Positions 39,688 through 48,272 of a DNA stretch of 53,607 bases are shown piece after piece. The translations under genes and the position numbers were made by a program. Position 1 is the first letter of the stretch; each line of letters starts with the position of its first letter. The notes under the pieces are model-generated. The model ran no database searches. It was given only the letters and a program-made list of their open reading frames with translations, and was not told the origin of the DNA. Location of the stretch: assembly GCA_002358875.1 (NCBI GenBank), contig DEPS01000175.1, positions 1 through 53,607 of the forward strand, given 5' to 3'. The DNA is from Lachnospiraceae bacterium UBA3386. Lineage in GTDB: Bacteria; Bacillota; Clostridia; Lachnospirales; Lachnospiraceae.

Positions 39688-41109
39688 TCACACCTCCGCT
39701 CTCTGGAGGGATTTCAGTTCATTCACCACGCTCTGGAGCAGGTCCACCGCTTCCTCGAGTTTGGCAATGGCATCTTCGCCGCTCTCGATGGGATCGGGCA
39801 GATCGTCATAATCCACGATAGAATCATCGCGGATCAGGCCGAGGTCAAGGCTGTTGCCTTTCTCCGCGATCTGCGCTCTGGTGAACACGCTCCAGCGCTG
39901 GTCCTGCACGGCGTGGCGGTCAGCCGCTTCATAGGCGGCCTCAAAGCCTGCGAAGTCCTCCTTTTTCAGCGGGTTCGTCTTTCCAAATGACGGCATATTC
40001 GTCCGCAGGTCATAGAACCACACTTCGCTGGTGTTGCCCTTGTCGGTTTTGCCGCGGGTGAAGAACAGCACGTTGGTCTTGACGCCCTGCGCGTAGAAAA
40101 TGCCCGTGGGCAGGCGCAGGACGGTATGGAGGCTGCATTTGTCCATCAGGTCAACGCGGATGCGCTCACCTTCACCATCGGCAAAGAGGACGTTATCGGG
40201 CAGCACAACGGCAGCGCGGGCTTTGCCGTCCGCTTTCAGGCTGCGGTAGATATGCTGCAGGAAGTTGAGCTGCTTATTGCTGGTAGGGAATGTGAAGTCG
40301 TCGCGGGTGGCGCGCTCGCCGCCCTTCTTGGTGCCAAAAGGCGGATTGGTCAGCACGAGGTCATAGCCCTTCATGCTCTTCCCCTGATTGGACAGTGTGT
40401 CGCCCAGCAGGATCTGTCCCTCGATATCGTGGAGCATGGCGTTCATCAGGGCCAGACGGTGGGTGTCGTGGACGAGCTCGCAGCCCGTAAAGGCCTTCTC
40501 GCGCTCAAAGGCGGCGGTATCGGCATCGAGGTCGAAGAAATCGTCGGTCTGATCCTTCACGTACTGGTGGGCAGCAATCATGAAGCCGAAAGTGCCGCAC
40601 GCGGGATCGTTGCAGCATTCACCAGGCTGGGGTTTCATCAGGCGGGTCATCACGTCGATGAGCACACGGGGCGTGAAATACTGTCCCGCGCCAGACTTCT
40701 TCTCGTTGGCGTTCTTCTCCAGCAGCCCTTCGTACAGATTGCCCAGCCCCTCTTCACGGGCGGAATACCAGTCGAGGCCGTCAATGGTGGTGATGATCTT
40801 TTCCAGATTCTTCGGCTCGTCAATGTTGGTGGCAGAGCCCTGATAGATCTCGCGGATGCGGCCTGTGCAGTGATCGCCCAGATAGCTGAGGAGGCCTTTG
40901 TAATACTTTTTCAGTTCAATACCGCTCTTGGAGGTCAGCACGTCCCAGCGGTAATCAGTGGGGATCTGCGCCTCTGCGCCTGTCTCCTTGGCCATTTTCA
41001 GGAACAGGATATAGGTCAGCTCCGTGACATACTGGTGATAGGTGATGCCGTCATCCCTGAGCACATTGCAGAGATTCCAGAGCTTTGATACGATTTCCTG
41101 TGTGGTCAT
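39688..41109 (-). CDS. hsdM: Type I restriction-modification DNA methyltransferase subunit
   Basis: 473 residues. N6-adenine methyltransferase using S-adenosylmethionine. N-terminal helical HsdM domain (QEIVSKLWNLCNVLRDDG), then GQYFTPRVLIDVM, AdoMet motif DPACGTFGFMIAAHQY (near 170) and catalytic motif LTNPPFGTKKGG (near 253). The C-terminal coiled part (IESGEDAIAKLEEAVDLLQS) contacts HsdS. Its ATG overlaps the hsdR stop (ATGA, 41106-41109). It lies in the middle of the hsdR-hsdM-hsdS operon. Confidence 0.95.
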   Translation of the reverse strand: MTTQEIVSKLWNLCNVLRDDGITYHQYVTELTYILFLKMAKETGAEAQIPTDYRWDVLTSKSGIELKKYYKGLLSYLGDHCTGRIREIYQGSATNIDEPKNLEKIITTIDGLDWYSAREEGLGNLYEGLLEKNANEKKSGAGQYFTPRVLIDVMTRLMKPQPGECCNDPACGTFGFMIAAHQYVKDQTDDFFDLDADTAAFEREKAFTGCELVHDTHRLALMNAMLHDIEGQILLGDTLSNQGKSMKGYDLVLTNPPFGTKKGGERATRDDFTFPTSNKQLNFLQHIYRSLKADGKARAAVVLPDNVLFADGEGERIRVDLMDKCSLHTVLRLPTGIFYAQGVKTNVLFFTRGKTDKGNTSEVWFYDLRTNMPSFGKTNPLKKEDFAGFEAAYEAADRHAVQDQRWSVFTRAQIAEKGNSLDLGLIRDDSIVDYDDLPDPIESGEDAIAKLEEAVDLLQSVVNELKSLQRAEV

Positions 41110-44100
41110 GCTGCGTGTCCTCCATCATCGTACAGATACTCATTGAGCTCCTGCACGATGCTCTCCAATTTGTTCTGGAATACCTTGTTGATTTTGGCAA
41201 AGCCGCCCTGGGCTTTGAATCGTCCATCCTCATCAAAGACGGACACATTCAGCACGGATTCCTCCATCATGTACTTTTCCATTCTGGAGATCCAGTTCAA
41301 TTCCTGTTTGGAGAAGGAATGTGCCTTTCTGAGCCTGTCCACCGCCCTGCGGATCCTTGCCTCATGGCTGATCAGGGCGGAGCCGATGGCGTAGCGGCGG
41401 ATCAGGCTGATCATATCGGCGGTCATCTCTTCGTTGGTCATCTGAGAAATCGCCGTGTTGAGCTGCTGCGTGGTAAAGCCCTCTCTGTCCAGCGTCAGGC
41501 GCAGGCTCTTCAGGCTCTCGCGGGTCAGCTCCCTGGGTCTGGTGCAGACGATGTTCAGGGCCGCGATCTCGTTCATATTCGCCTTGACATAGGCCGCGAA
41601 CGCGTCCAGATAGTCCTCCGGACGGCTGCCGCTGCCGTAACCACGCTCGTGAGAAAGAAGCTCGTCTTCTTCTGTTGAGATCACGACGGGGCGGTTTCCG
41701 TTGGCTCTGATTTCCTGCATCCTGCGGATCGCGTCAGCATAGGCCAACAGGCGTTTCTTCGCTTCTTCCGGCTTATATTGCTGCACCTCAATGATCACCT
41801 GTGACGGGTCTTTGCCGCCTGTCATGCTGAGAAAGTGCTCCATGTCCTTTCCGCTCATGCTGCGCTTTTTCCGCTGCATTTTGGCAATGATCTGGTTGAT
41901 CTGATACTGAACCTGCTTCTCATCCTCCATAACCTCCAGCCCGTCAAAGAGCTGGCTGAAGGTCGTCGCGGGATTTGCGACAACAGGCTTCATGGTGTTC
42001 ACTTCTTCCAGCGAATCATAAACGCCCACAGGATCATAGATTTCAAAGTGTGTTTTGTGTATCTCAGGACAAAGACGCGTCGCGCGCCCCATCATCTGCT
42101 CAAAGAGGATGCGGCTCCTGATGCGGCGCATAAATACCAGCGTCGTAATCTCCGGCACGTCAATGCCCGTGGTCAGCAGGTCAACCGTGACGGCAATGCT
42201 GGGATAACGCTCGTTCTTAAAACGCTTGATTGCCTCCAGAACCTTTTTCCTGTTTCCGCCGCCGACGCTGCCGGTGATCTTCATAATGGCATCATTGTCC
42301 ACGCCGAACTCGGAATAAATTTCTTTGAGGATTTTTACGATCAGATCGGCGTGCTGGTCATCGACGGCGTAAATCAGAGTCTTTCCCTGCAGCTCAGGGC
42401 ATTCGGGATCGATGTCGCGGGCAATCTCAGCAAGGACGGTGCGGTTGAAGTTTTCCGTGATCACCTGCCGATTGAAATTCTCAATATCGAAATCCAGCTC
42501 ATCATCCAGCAGCTCACTGTTCGTGATCTCGCCTGTGACGGCGTCATAAATGATGACGGTATCTCCGGACTTATAGTGGATACCCTCTTTGCTGAGCCTG
42601 GTTTCCAGCTCATGAGGCGCGTCATGGTCTACCAGATAGCCTTCAATGACGGCCTCGCGGTAGGTATACTTGAAAACCGGCTGTCCGAAAATCTGCGTGG
42701 TCTGCAGAGCAGGCGTCGCCGTCAGCGCAATGCGGACAGCATCGAAGTATTCCACGACGCTGCGGTATTTGCTCTGATAATCGAGCTGGTCACGGTACAG
42801 GATCTCATCATCACCCATCTCTTTATCGAGGATATAGCCGCGGTGCGCCTCATCGATGATCACAAGGTCATAATCTGTGACGGCGGGCATGGTATCGTCA
42901 TCGTTATACAGGATGCGTTTGACCATGCTCTGAACCGTGGCAACCTGAATGCGGGTTTCTTTGTCGATCGTCTTGTCATCAAGTCCCTTGATATTGTAAA
43001 TATCGTCAAGGGTCATCAGGTCTTCCAGTTTCACTTCCTTGAATACGTCTTCCGCCTGTTCTCCCAGCGCGTTGCGGTCAACCAGGAAGAGGATGCGGCG
43101 GAAACGGCCTGTTTTCAGGAAACGGTAGATCATTCCAAGGACGGTACGCGTTTTTCCAGTACCCGTTGCCATTGCCAGAAGAATGTTCTGCCGGCCGTCA
43201 AGAATGGCCTGCTCCGCCGCGCGGATGGCCTTAAGCTGGTACTCACGGAGATTCAAGCCATCTTTATCGCGCAGAAGGTCATAGGGCATATCCTGTAAGC
43301 CCTGATTTGTGGCAGCAATATCCTTTTCCAGCATTTCCATGATGCCCGTCGGGCTGATCCAGCCATGGAGGGCTTTTGGCGCATTGTAAGGCAGACGCAG
43401 ATCAAGGAACCAGATTCCGCTCTTTGTATCATACTGCTTCAGATAGGGGCGGCCATTCGTGGCAAATGTAAACGGAACCTTGAACTCTCCCCATGTGCCG
43501 ATCTGATACTGCGCGTCCTGGCTGCGGATGTTCCGGGAATAATCCTTGCACTGGTAGTCGATGACCGAAGGAATATCCTTATGGACAGACTTGGCCTCGA
43601 TCGTTGCCACCATCTGCAGATCTACAAAGAGCGCATAATCGGCAAAGCCCATATTGCCCACAGTAGAATCTGTCGGCCATTCAGCAATGGCAATGCAGCG
43701 GCCTTTTGCAGGGCGCGTCCCCTTTGAATACCGCAGCTTGTCCGTGTCCGCCTCCCAGCCGACTTTCCGAAGCTGCTCGTCTATCATGTAGCGCGTTTCC
43801 GCTTCGGACCTGACACGCTGGCTGGCCGCTTTCTGAGCCTGCTTCTTTCTCGCGTCAGGATCAACCTGCTCAGAGGCGGCAGCCGCGTCCTCCGCCTCTT
43901 TCAGGAGCTCTTCTTCCCTGCTCTCTTCCATAGCAGGATCGGCGGGCATAGCTTGTGCTGCAGGCTCAGGCATTACAAACGGTTGGTTTTGATAGTTCCA
44001 ATCGCCATAGGTCTGCATGAACCACTCACAGAGGCTATAGGCCATCTGCAGCAGGACCTTTCCATCTTCTACAGAAGCATAGTTCTCATGGGCTGCCTTG

Positions 44101-44372
44101 TTTCTGGCTTTTCGCAAAGCATGGAGGATGTCAGAGAGGTCACGGGTAATCATTCCCTCCCGAAGCAGCGTGTCGATGCGTACAACCGCTGTGTTATTAT
44201 ACGGCAGAGGGATTCTGTCATAGGAGAAGATCAGGTTTACAATCGTCTCCCCGATCATGCCCAGCTTCATCAGGCAGGAATTGGAATCAGAATAGCAGTA
44301 TTGCTCTGCCAGTCCTCCAAAATTAGCCAAAACAGGGAACGTACTTTGCAGAAATTCGAAATTTGACTTCAT
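41106..44372 (-). CDS. hsdR: Type I restriction-modification endonuclease/translocase subunit
   Basis: 1088 residues from ATG 44372 (GGAAG upstream). Domains: DUF4145-like helical region (1-130, ALRKARNKAAHENYASVEDG); PD-(D/E)XK nuclease part (about 230-260) with MGFADYALFVDLQMVATIEAK; SF2 helicase with Walker A AMATGTGKTRTVLGM (near 402), Walker B VIIDEAHRGY (near 504), motif III ALTATPALQT, motif VI QMMGRATRLCP; then a long C-terminal helical part. It translocates DNA and cuts unmethylated invading DNA away from the target site. All motifs look intact, so the system is probably functional. Confidence 0.95.
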   Translation of the reverse strand: MKSNFEFLQSTFPVLANFGGLAEQYCYSDSNSCLMKLGMIGETIVNLIFSYDRIPLPYNNTAVVRIDTLLREGMITRDLSDILHALRKARNKAAHENYASVEDGKVLLQMAYSLCEWFMQTYGDWNYQNQPFVMPEPAAQAMPADPAMEESREEELLKEAEDAAAASEQVDPDARKKQAQKAASQRVRSEAETRYMIDEQLRKVGWEADTDKLRYSKGTRPAKGRCIAIAEWPTDSTVGNMGFADYALFVDLQMVATIEAKSVHKDIPSVIDYQCKDYSRNIRSQDAQYQIGTWGEFKVPFTFATNGRPYLKQYDTKSGIWFLDLRLPYNAPKALHGWISPTGIMEMLEKDIAATNQGLQDMPYDLLRDKDGLNLREYQLKAIRAAEQAILDGRQNILLAMATGTGKTRTVLGMIYRFLKTGRFRRILFLVDRNALGEQAEDVFKEVKLEDLMTLDDIYNIKGLDDKTIDKETRIQVATVQSMVKRILYNDDDTMPAVTDYDLVIIDEAHRGYILDKEMGDDEILYRDQLDYQSKYRSVVEYFDAVRIALTATPALQTTQIFGQPVFKYTYREAVIEGYLVDHDAPHELETRLSKEGIHYKSGDTVIIYDAVTGEITNSELLDDELDFDIENFNRQVITENFNRTVLAEIARDIDPECPELQGKTLIYAVDDQHADLIVKILKEIYSEFGVDNDAIMKITGSVGGGNRKKVLEAIKRFKNERYPSIAVTVDLLTTGIDVPEITTLVFMRRIRSRILFEQMMGRATRLCPEIHKTHFEIYDPVGVYDSLEEVNTMKPVVANPATTFSQLFDGLEVMEDEKQVQYQINQIIAKMQRKKRSMSGKDMEHFLSMTGGKDPSQVIIEVQQYKPEEAKKRLLAYADAIRRMQEIRANGNRPVVISTEEDELLSHERGYGSGSRPEDYLDAFAAYVKANMNEIAALNIVCTRPRELTRESLKSLRLTLDREGFTTQQLNTAISQMTNEEMTADMISLIRRYAIGSALISHEARIRRAVDRLRKAHSFSKQELNWISRMEKYMMEESVLNVSVFDEDGRFKAQGGFAKINKVFQNKLESIVQELNEYLYDDGGHAA

Positions 44373-44429
44373 TATGTCCGCTTCCTTTCAGGCAATTTCG
44401 TCTGGAATGAACCCCATTACATCACTGGA

Positions 44430-44593
44430 GTGACCTGACCCCATGACGATATGACCCCATGACGATATTGTTTCAGTGTCAAACAATTCCGCAATAGGGT
44501 CAGCCTGCCAGTGTGGGGTATTCCCCCCGCGTCAGCTTTTCCAGACGGATGAAAGCCGATTGACACCAGGCAAACAGGCAATGGGGTCACAAT
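44430..44593. repeat. Palindromic island-edge repeat, right copy
   Basis: GTGACCTGACCCCATGACG (44430-44448), a partial repeat ATGACCCCATGACGAT (44451-44466), then TTTCAGTGTCAAACAATTCC and GCAATAGGGTCAG to 44502, and GGCAATGGGGTCACAAT at 44577-44593. The order matches the left copy at 34595-34727. It ends inside the 3' end of the broken CDF gene. The region 44373-44586 holds nothing else I can support. Confidence 0.75.
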
Positions 44594-45038
44594 GTCTCGC
44601 TGAAATCCGTATCCATGGTGATCTGAAGCGTGTAGTCCGGGTATTCCCGCTGCACCTTTTCACAGATCTCCCGGTAGACCCTGTCGCGGTCCCTGGCCTC
44701 AAAGCTTACGACGAAATCAAAGCGGAGGGTCTTTTCCGCCTTATCCAGGTAGAAGCCGTGCATCTGCAGGACATTGGGATCCGCGGTGACGATTGCGGAA
44801 ACCCTCTCCCTGGCCGCGATTGCCTCCGGGTCCTTCGTGTTGATGGAATACACGCCGATGGCCGTGAGGATCACGTTGTGTTTCCGACCGCGTCCATCAC
44901 AATGGCGATGGAATTGGAGCTCAGCCCCACCACTGCCTTGAAAGCGGCAAGAAACACATTCGCCAGGACCCCGATGATACTGGTCCTGACAATCACGGCA
45001 TCGCGGCTCTTTGTCCGCTCCTTCACTTCCTTCTTCAT
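44587..45038 (-). pseudogene. Cation diffusion facilitator with a large internal deletion
   Basis: The N-terminus (ATG 45038) reads MKKEVKERTKSRDAV, then the first membrane helix IIGVLANVFLAAFKAVVGL and SSNSIAIVMDAV, typical of the CDF/ZitB family. At about 44880 it jumps, one frame off, to KHNVILTAIGVYSINTKDPE and a cytoplasmic C-terminal domain (VLQMHGFYLDKAEKTLRFDF) running to the stop at 44587. The membrane segments and metal-binding aspartates between (about 200 residues by family length) are missing. The two ends read as a clean deletion junction. It cannot make a working metal exporter. Confidence 0.75.
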
Positions 45039-45089
45039 GATGATTTGCCTCCTTTTCCTCTTCAAGCCGGCAGTGCCTTGAGGCACTTT

Positions 45090-48000
45090 TTACGCATCCA
45101 TCCCCGTCCCCTGCCCGCGCACCTCAAGCTGCGGCAGGGCGATCCGGATGTTGTTTCTGTCACACATGAGCTTCAATTCCCGATTCAGCCCAACGAGCAT
45201 GGGGATATAGGCCTTAAGCGGGCCAAAGATCATGAAGTACAGCGACATTCCGCTCTCGTTGATGCTGTTCACCCCGAGGTAAACGGGCCCGTCCACCTTC
45301 GCGCCTGCCCGCTTTTCGATGCTGTCATGGATAACGGGAAGCTCGCGTTCGATGATCTCCTCTATGCGTTCCAGAGACTCCCGAAGGTCAACGTTAAGAT
45401 AGACCCTGATTCTGGTGTCGCTGTGGGAAGTGGTCTTGTTGATGAAGTTCTTCAGGTCGTTGTTCCGGACAATGGCCAGATCCCCATAACTCTTGATCTG
45501 CGTCGTCCGCACGCCGACGAGCAGGACCGTACCGTAGATGCCGTTATAGTCCACAATATCTCCCACGCGGACGACCCCCTCAAAGGTCATGATGATTCCG
45601 GCCAGAATATCCGCGACAAGGTTCTGGCAGCCGATGCCGAACACCACGCCCGCCACGCCTCCGGTCAGGGTCAGGGTGTTGGCGTCCACGCCAACATTGG
45701 AAAGGCAGATAAAAATGCCCGCGACGAAAAGGACATAGCCCAGGAAGCTGTCCATCAGGTGGCAGATCGTTTCCCCTTTGGCGTCCACCGCGCTGGCGAT
45801 GAGAAACAAAAGGCTGTGGCCCGCCAGCTTGACCACCATCAGAATGATGACGGTCAGAACGCACATGGTGACGGAATAGAGGTTGATGCCGCTGTCCCAT
45901 TCGCCGGTGACGCAGTAATACCAGATGGAATTCTTCCCGGAGAGCAGCGCTTCAATGAAAAGGGCGGTCAGAGCCAGGACGAGGATCCATCTGGACAGGG
46001 TGGAATAGCGTTCATTCAGGGTCTTGTCCCTCCACCTTACGCCGTCGTTGGGCCAGCGCTCCTCAAAATAGGGGTTTTTCAGCCCCATGAGTGAGGCGAT
46101 CAGCGTGGAGGATTCCTCCTTCCAGAGCGGTTTCCAGACTGATTTTTTCTGCGGCCCCAAAGGCGCAGCCTCTTCCAGTCCTTCCGATCCTTCCTGTCTG
46201 GTTTTCACACAGCCGGCAACAATCAGGGCCAGCAGCAGCGCATAGGCAAACGCGGCGGCCACCGAAATTGTTACGGGAAAGATCTGGCTGCGGCCGATGG
46301 TGACCTGCGGCCTCATCACCAGGATGTAATCGTCGCTGGTTCTGCGCACGGAGGCAAAGAACTGGTTTTTCAGAACCAGCATATTGCCGTTGTAATTGTC
46401 CCGGAGCCGTTCCTTGCTGATGTCAAGGACGGAAACCGACATGCCGGTATAGTCAAAGCCTTCCATGCCTGGCAAAAACGCGCCGCCGCTGACCTCCGCT
46501 ATATAATTGATCAACATGTCGCCGCTTTCATCTTCGTTTACATCCAGAACAACGGTCCTGTCCTTTAAGCAGATCTGCTCGGAAACGCTGTTGAGAGTAA
46601 GGTTGTCCGTGATCGATAACAGCTCCAGCGCATCCACTGTCACCAGGACGGCGCCGCCAAGATGATGGCTGGAATCAAGCATTGATATACCGACCCGCTG
46701 CACGCAATCGTTCGAGGTCGTATCGAACTCCAGGTCGCCCACCAGAAATGGCTGTCCCTCCAGCAGCACGGAAAAAGGAGAATCGCCGTCGATCCTCAGG
46801 CGGTCATAGGTTGAATTTGTGGCCGAAACCGCGCCCTCCCGGTCAAACAGATAGACGGACTTGACCCCCAGCCGCTCAGAGAGTCCCTCTAGAAACTGCC
46901 AGTCGATGTCCGCTTCGTCCGTGTGCTTCAGCACACATTCCGCCATCCGGCACTTGGTCAGATTTTCCTCATTCGCCCAGTCCTCCAGCGTGAGATAGGC
47001 CGCGTTGTTGTTTTCCAGCAGCGTCACGATATCTTCCACTTTGCGCTGGCAGTAGCTGAAGGTGTCAGCGTAGAGCGAGAGCGAACTGAGCAGCAGGCTG
47101 AATACCAGAACGGCAGCGACGGTCAGCACCCCTCTGACCTGCAGCCGGAGCAGGAGCCGCTTCCCCCACTGGCTCTGTCCCCCGGGATCCATGTCCGGCT
47201 TCCTTTCCCCGACGTGGAAAAGGGCGTACAGCATCAGAAGGCCGGTGGCCAGGGCCGTGAGCAGAAAGAGAATGCCGGCCATCTCCCTGGCGCCGCTGCT
47301 GACCTCTTCCATGGGCAGCAGAGCCAGCAGCAGCATACCGTCAATGTCCACCCGGGCGGCATAGTAATCCCTGCCCTCGACCGTGATCCGCTCCACAAGG
47401 CCGGGATCCGCGAAAATAGTAAGCAGCCTGTCAATGGAGGCGGCAGTGCTTTCCCCTCCCCGGCAAATGTCCAGTTCTTCCACCGGTTTTCCGGCCGCCG
47501 TCCTGTCCCGATAGGATAAGATGGTCCCTGGGCGGAGCTGGCTGTCCACGGCCAGCAGGAAACCGTCGGAGCCTACCCGTATGCGCTGAAGCGTATTGGC
47601 CCAGGAAAAATAATCCAGGATCTCCTGCTGTGCCTGCGAGCGCTCCGTCTCCTGCATGCACACGATCCATCTGCCCCTGACTCCCCACAGGCTCCATTCA
47701 TTCAGTTCTTGCGTGGAGGCATCACTGAGCATAGCCTTCACATAATCTTCCGGATATTCATCCTCCGCGCCGGATTGGTTCAGCTCACCGCTGTCCAGTA
47801 TGGGAACATAAACATCTTTTGAGAAGCCAGGATCCGCATCCGGGCGGGAACGGTAAAGCTCGTTCCCCTTCCGGTCATAGATTGCCAGCGCATTCACGCC
47901 GGCAGCCTGCGCAAAATCGTCCAACAGTTCCTTCGCGTCGGCGAGATCGTCATAGGGCGCAAGGGCGTATTCCAGCGTTTTCAGCTTTGCGGCCCTTATC

Positions 48001-48209
48001 TTTTTCGACCTGGTCCGGGTAAAGTAGTCAGTTTCCGCCAGAAGCGGAATATGGTCGATGATGGTTTGTGCCTGTGCCAGGAGGTTTTCTTCCGCTTTCT
48101 CGTAATAACTCCTCTGCTCGACAGAGGAATAAAAGAAATATGTGAAGAACATAAACACGGCCCAGATTGCTATGATGACGGTTTTCTGTCGTTTTAAAGC
48201 CTTTTTCAT
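45090..48209 (-). CDS. MscS-family channel with two extracellular sensor-like domains
   Basis: 1039 residues from ATG 48209 (AGGAG upstream; a TTG at 48218 is less likely). Order: membrane helix (VIIAIWAVFMFFTYFFY), first sensor-like extracellular region (about 35-310, with LAIYDRKGNELYRS), membrane helix (FLLTALATGLLMLYALF), helix (LTVAAVLVFSLLLSSLSLYA), second sensor region (about 390-650, SVYLFDREGAVSATNST), helix (VAAAFAYALLLALIVAGC), then four helices of the MscS core. The pore helix is GVAGVVFGIGCQNLVADILA (near 860), followed by the beta domain VRVGDIVDYNGIYGTVLLVG and a C-terminal domain. MscS proteins release solutes at high membrane tension. The sensors suggest ligand-modulated gating (inference). 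Confidence 0.85.
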   Translation of the reverse strand: MKKALKRQKTVIIAIWAVFMFFTYFFYSSVEQRSYYEKAEENLLAQAQTIIDHIPLLAETDYFTRTRSKKIRAAKLKTLEYALAPYDDLADAKELLDDFAQAAGVNALAIYDRKGNELYRSRPDADPGFSKDVYVPILDSGELNQSGAEDEYPEDYVKAMLSDASTQELNEWSLWGVRGRWIVCMQETERSQAQQEILDYFSWANTLQRIRVGSDGFLLAVDSQLRPGTILSYRDRTAAGKPVEELDICRGGESTAASIDRLLTIFADPGLVERITVEGRDYYAARVDIDGMLLLALLPMEEVSSGAREMAGILFLLTALATGLLMLYALFHVGERKPDMDPGGQSQWGKRLLLRLQVRGVLTVAAVLVFSLLLSSLSLYADTFSYCQRKVEDIVTLLENNNAAYLTLEDWANEENLTKCRMAECVLKHTDEADIDWQFLEGLSERLGVKSVYLFDREGAVSATNSTYDRLRIDGDSPFSVLLEGQPFLVGDLEFDTTSNDCVQRVGISMLDSSHHLGGAVLVTVDALELLSITDNLTLNSVSEQICLKDRTVVLDVNEDESGDMLINYIAEVSGGAFLPGMEGFDYTGMSVSVLDISKERLRDNYNGNMLVLKNQFFASVRRTSDDYILVMRPQVTIGRSQIFPVTISVAAAFAYALLLALIVAGCVKTRQEGSEGLEEAAPLGPQKKSVWKPLWKEESSTLIASLMGLKNPYFEERWPNDGVRWRDKTLNERYSTLSRWILVLALTALFIEALLSGKNSIWYYCVTGEWDSGINLYSVTMCVLTVIILMVVKLAGHSLLFLIASAVDAKGETICHLMDSFLGYVLFVAGIFICLSNVGVDANTLTLTGGVAGVVFGIGCQNLVADILAGIIMTFEGVVRVGDIVDYNGIYGTVLLVGVRTTQIKSYGDLAIVRNNDLKNFINKTTSHSDTRIRVYLNVDLRESLERIEEIIERELPVIHDSIEKRAGAKVDGPVYLGVNSINESGMSLYFMIFGPLKAYIPMLVGLNRELKLMCDRNNIRIALPQLEVRGQGTGMDA

Positions 48210-48272
48210 TCCTGTCAACTCCTGTTCTCCCTGTTGACATCTTTCTTATTCCTGTACGTTCCTGTATGTCTT

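Noticed and set aside
41835..43298. Long plus-strand frame opposite hsdR (487 codons)
   Set aside because: Antisense to well-conserved helicase motifs and without recognisable domains; a coding shadow.
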